From contig NW_022985162.1 in assembly GCF_010093535.1 (NCBI RefSeq), forward strand, positions 2,888,637 to 2,952,636: a stretch of 64,000 nt of DNA, read 5' to 3'. Below are positions 60,407-64,000 of the stretch, in pieces. Made by a program: the position numbers and the translations under genes. Source of the stretch: Lindgomyces ingoldianus. Taxonomy: Eukaryota > Ascomycota > Dothideomycetes > Pleosporales > Lindgomycetaceae. Under the pieces are notes generated by a model. It searched no databases. It had not been told where the DNA came from and saw only the letters and a program-made list of their open reading frames with translations. The number at the start of each line of letters is the position of its first letter. Position 1 is the first letter of the stretch.

Positions 60407-63400
60407 AGGATTAGTTTCCGCGTTTGGTTGGCTCGGACGAGTAAAATGGGGCGAATAGTCATCCATATCGGTGCAGCCGCCAGCCACAACCAGTGACAAT
60501 GGAAAGTTCGGCCGTGCTTCCAGACTCCTTCGAGAAAGTGCAGACAAACGACTGGAGTCTGTCGATCATCTGAGATCAGTGGCTTGCTGGTGTCGCGTGC
60601 AATCAACGTGGCTGGCACGTTTTGCCCCTTCCAGGCGTTATCGACTTTACGCTTTGGGTTTGGCAGGTTTAACAAGACATAGCTTTCCTAACATTTCTTT
60701 TTCTTCTCATATATCTCGCATGGCATGCTCTTGCGAGCGGTTCGCGGCACAGTTTTCGACTAGTGTTGCTTGTTCTTCGGCACCTTGCAGCCGGAGTATT
60801 TGTGTGACTATTCACGGGTTTTCTTCTGTCAACATCTTCCAGGGACTTTGGCATGCCAGGTAGGTGGGCATGCCAAGTACGCATATGGGATATTTCGGTA
60901 TAGGTGTCGTGTATGGGTTGGACCGGATGTACTCCGAAGCAGATTACACAAGATACCTCTTTTCTTTTGCTAGGTCTTTATGCGATCATGCGGCATGTCT
61001 GATGGGGTCGTCATGGTGGGAAATGTATGAGATAAATTAATTAGCGCGTTAGAGTAGTTCTAGCGCTGAATTGTAATTGTAATGTAACCCCTCCGTCTCT
61101 AGCTGTCTGTCTCTCTAGAGTAACGAATTAAAACCCGTATCACTTCAAACTGAGCTCGATTTTTTCTTTCATGAGAGCGCATGGTTGAGTAATCGTTCGC
61201 GTTCTCGCCAGTTTGATGTTCAATGGAGAAGTGTGAGCCTATGGGGTCTGATGAGTCGACGAGGATATCGGCTCGGATCCCGAGGGATATCCTTGTGGAT
61301 CAAATAATTTTCACTCGTGGATAAGACATGAATGCGATGTGATGAGCGCATGCCGACTTCCGCGCTCTAGCCGACGGGGGACGAAGGCCCGCGCATGCAC
61401 TCACATCATGAAATAGCAGATGAGTTTCTGTCCGGAGAAAAAAAAATTATCTGCCTCCCTGCGTTGATTAGTATCGAGAATCTCTTCCCTGGGACCGGAC
61501 GGGCTCGTTGGGAGAGCGAACCATGGTTGGGGGACTTGGGGTGTAAGAGGGTGTGGCTCTTCATATGGAGGGAGCATTGTGGTTGGTTGGTTTGGCAAAA
61601 AAAAATAAAAAAATTGGCCTCTGGAGAAACACAGAGAGTTGTTATACTAAATCTTGTGTCGTTGGTTAGCATAGGGACTAGTTTTCGGCCTGGAAGGACT
61701 GGGTTGTGCTGCGAATGTTAACGTTTGATAAGGGAGAGATGAAAAAACTGGGTTTAGTCGCAAGTTGCAAAGTATGATAAAAGGAAGGTGCGAATTGAGG
61801 TAGCTTCGCCTCCAGGTTTGGCTAGCCTTGAAGTTTCGCTGAGAATTGTGCGTTCTGGGCACAGGGAGTGAATTTGCCCCCAAGTTGACTAGCCGTGATG
61901 ACCGTATCTCGCTGCGACTAGCGAGCTGTGATAATTACTGTTAGGGAATGAATTCGCCTCCGAAAATAGAGACAAACAGGGACTTCTCAATAAGGAAATG
62001 CCTCATGAAGATTGGGTGGCGGGGTCTGCGACTTCCCCACAGCTTCTGGCCCCATGCTTCTCGCGTAGCTACACTATGTACAACAACAAATTTCCCAATC
62101 TTGGAGTGAGAATCAATTCGGCTTTGGCTTTAGTCCTCAAGAATGAATATAGACAACTTCTTAACGAACTAGTACGCTTCATTCATGGCAAAAAGTAAAT
62201 ATAGCCCGGATTGTGACAGCCCATAGCCGCATCTCGCGGTGATCTTTGGGATGATTGTTCAGAGAGGCGAGAGATCTGCGAGAAGACCCACCGGATTAAG
62301 AATCGGTTCCAAGTGCGGACTGAGGGGAGCTTTTTGGGTGACGGAACCCGACGGGATTAGTGGGGGTGGGCAATGTGGAAGCGGAAGCGATTGCGAAAGG
62401 AGGTGGAGCCGATGTCTTTGCACATTCACCGCTATGGACTCTACGTAGTTGAAATAAAACGAAGGTGAGTACGTCAACCTTTCGCCCTGCATTAAGCATG
62501 ACAATGCACTAACGCGATGGCTTGGAGTATCAAGTGACGTCCTGCTCAGATGTTTAGCGGTGGATGGGGAATCTGACACGGAGACTTGCGTCGTCGGCTC
62601 CTCTTGTCCATGTGCACCGCCGAAGCACCGCGACGACGCGCATCAGCAGACAGAGTTATCAGTCAGCTTTGTTGATGATATTCGCCTGCCTCCTCGCCCA
62701 CTGATCTACCATGAATATGTCAATAGATGTGGAGATGATGTGCAGCAAACGGACGGCTATCTTGCCTTGACTCTTACTATACAATGCGACTGCGGGTTGT
62801 GTTTTCCTGCAAGTTCTTTCATGCCAAATTCTTCGAGTTCCTTGGCAGCATAACAGCTTGCGGCTGAGGAAGCCTTGCGCATCTCCACTAGAAGGTGCGA
62901 GGTCTGACCTTGATGTCTCTGTCACAGACAGTTGGTGGGGAAAAGCAATCATGCAGTCGAGTCACTTCTCCACTACGCCGGATAGGGAATTCGAGGACGA
63001 AGACATGGGTTTCAGGGAGGCCAACATGTCCGCTTCCCCATTAACAAAGCCGTATTAATTTCTCTTCATGGGTCGCAAGTTGGGGAACCCACGTTCACAT
63101 GTCGCACAGGCCGCTCTCTCATCTCTTGAGAAAGGGGATTAAAGCACAACAACAGCAACTAGAAGCGGGTGTGCCGTGTCCAAACCAGAATCTGGATGCT
63201 TCAGTGGCTGCAATCTTGTTTGATGTGAGGCTGGTCAATATCCCGTCCTAGTTAAGTTCTCTGGGCAGCAGGATCAGGTGAGGTAAGGGACCCTGTCCTC
63301 TCTTTTTAACGACTGCTCGATTGAATGTTTTCCGACAGAGTGCTGACGCTAGTATCGTATCCCGAGAGGTCGCGGCTGTTCGAGTGGAGGACAACGTGGG

Positions 63401-64000
63401 CGTGATTGGCGGGCGTCTAGATTCATAGCGGCCAAATCTCGTTCAAGAGAGATCCTCTCGCGCCACGCGTTTCATGTAGATCCCGGCCGCAGCAGAATAG
63501 GCAAAGTTGGAGCGGCGGACACGGAAATTTAACTGCTCAGTCGATCGCTCACACCCGTGCCAGGCGCTCGGTGATTGCGCAACCCGATTTTCACGAACGG
63601 CCCCTCACTTGGCCCTTTGGCGTGCCTGTCGGGGCACGTCCGCTCTGTCATCTGCGCGAATCTGCACCTGGATGGAGCGCACCATCCAAACGTCGTGCTC
63701 ATTTGTCCTCTCATGGCGACGCCGGCACGAGGAGCGCGCGGGGCGGTGATCTCCAGCCTGGCTTAGGCGCTCAACCGTTGCCTCGACGCGCATCCCTATG
63801 TAACGTCTCTGCCTGGCTGGAGTGTCAGGATGGAGATCGCTGCCCCGGTCGATTCGCCATGCCGTTCGCCGTGCTGCGTCGATCCGCAGGAGGGTTGTGC
63901 CCGAGGCTGACAGGTTGACAAGGTGCCACCGTGCTCTCTCTGGACAGACGCCCCGCCGTTGGTCTGCGGTGGCGGATGAAGGTTCGATTGGAGCGAGGGC
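60407..64000. other. Gene-poor region to the window end
   Basis: About 3.6 kb with short ORFs on both strands, none with domains I recognise. There are A-rich runs near 61438-61447 and 61599-61613. GC content rises clearly after about 63350, which may be the 5' region of a gene beyond the window. Confidence 0.4.

Noticed and set aside
1..64000. tRNA, rRNA and CRISPR loci
   Set aside because: I looked for B-box-like and ribosomal motifs by eye and found none that folds convincingly; a covariance search was not possible.

Overview
The window is nuclear DNA of a filamentous ascomycete (Pezizomycotina). The genes carry short GT-AG introns (mostly 45-65 bp) with CTAAC-like branch sites. The families are fungal: a Ppo oxylipin synthase, WSC wall proteins, an ENA sodium ATPase and a secreted short tyrosinase. 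One block of about 9.4 kb is extremely TA-rich and full of C-to-T/G-to-A decayed transposons, as expected from repeat-induced point mutation (RIP). I cannot assign a class or species. All exon coordinates come from reading splice sites and protein frame by eye.

Layout. 1-3249: 3' part of a fatty-acid dioxygenase/P450 fusion gene. 4478-5738: secreted tyrosinase. 7408-10471 (minus): NDR-like AGC kinase. 11868-13031 and 13857-15377: two tandem secreted WSC-domain paralogues. 16522-17274: Yippee-like zinc protein. 17780-21544 (minus): REV1 translesion polymerase, divergent from 21998-23749, a nucleolar FKBP prolyl isomerase. 24536-25571: ornithine decarboxylase antizyme, whose reading requires a +1 ribosomal frameshift at TCC-TGA and two introns. 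25988-28413 (minus): RAD3/XPD helicase, divergent from 28762-34074, the listerin E3 ligase of ribosome quality control. 34628-35710: secreted protein of unknown function. 35711-39703: gene-poor, with decayed ORFs. 39704-43146: ENA-type P-type ATPase. 43279-52641: nested transposon island. 53467-54298: three-exon membrane RING-H2 protein at the island edge. 57671-60406: TBC-domain Rab GAP. 54299-57670 and 60407-64000: no convincing genes.

The transposon island resolves almost completely. A Tigger/Fot-like host element of about 1.8 kb (43281-52639) received three separate insertions at TA: element A copy 1 (1864 bp), element B, and an inverted element A copy 2. Copy 2 is also exactly 1864 bp once its own insertion is removed. 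B carries a 678-bp internally deleted A, and A copy 2 carries an 1840-bp pogo/Fot1-like element C. Every junction has a TA duplication, and empty sites for several insertions survive in sister copies. The terminal repeats of A, B and C differ in sequence but all contain two direct repeats at a 17-bp period.

Between them the genes cover oxylipin signalling, melanin-type phenol oxidation, wall proteins, DNA repair (REV1, XPD), polyamine control, ribosome quality control and sodium export. Nothing in the layout shows a single metabolic cluster. The clearest recoding event is the antizyme and the clearest structural story is the nested transposon block.
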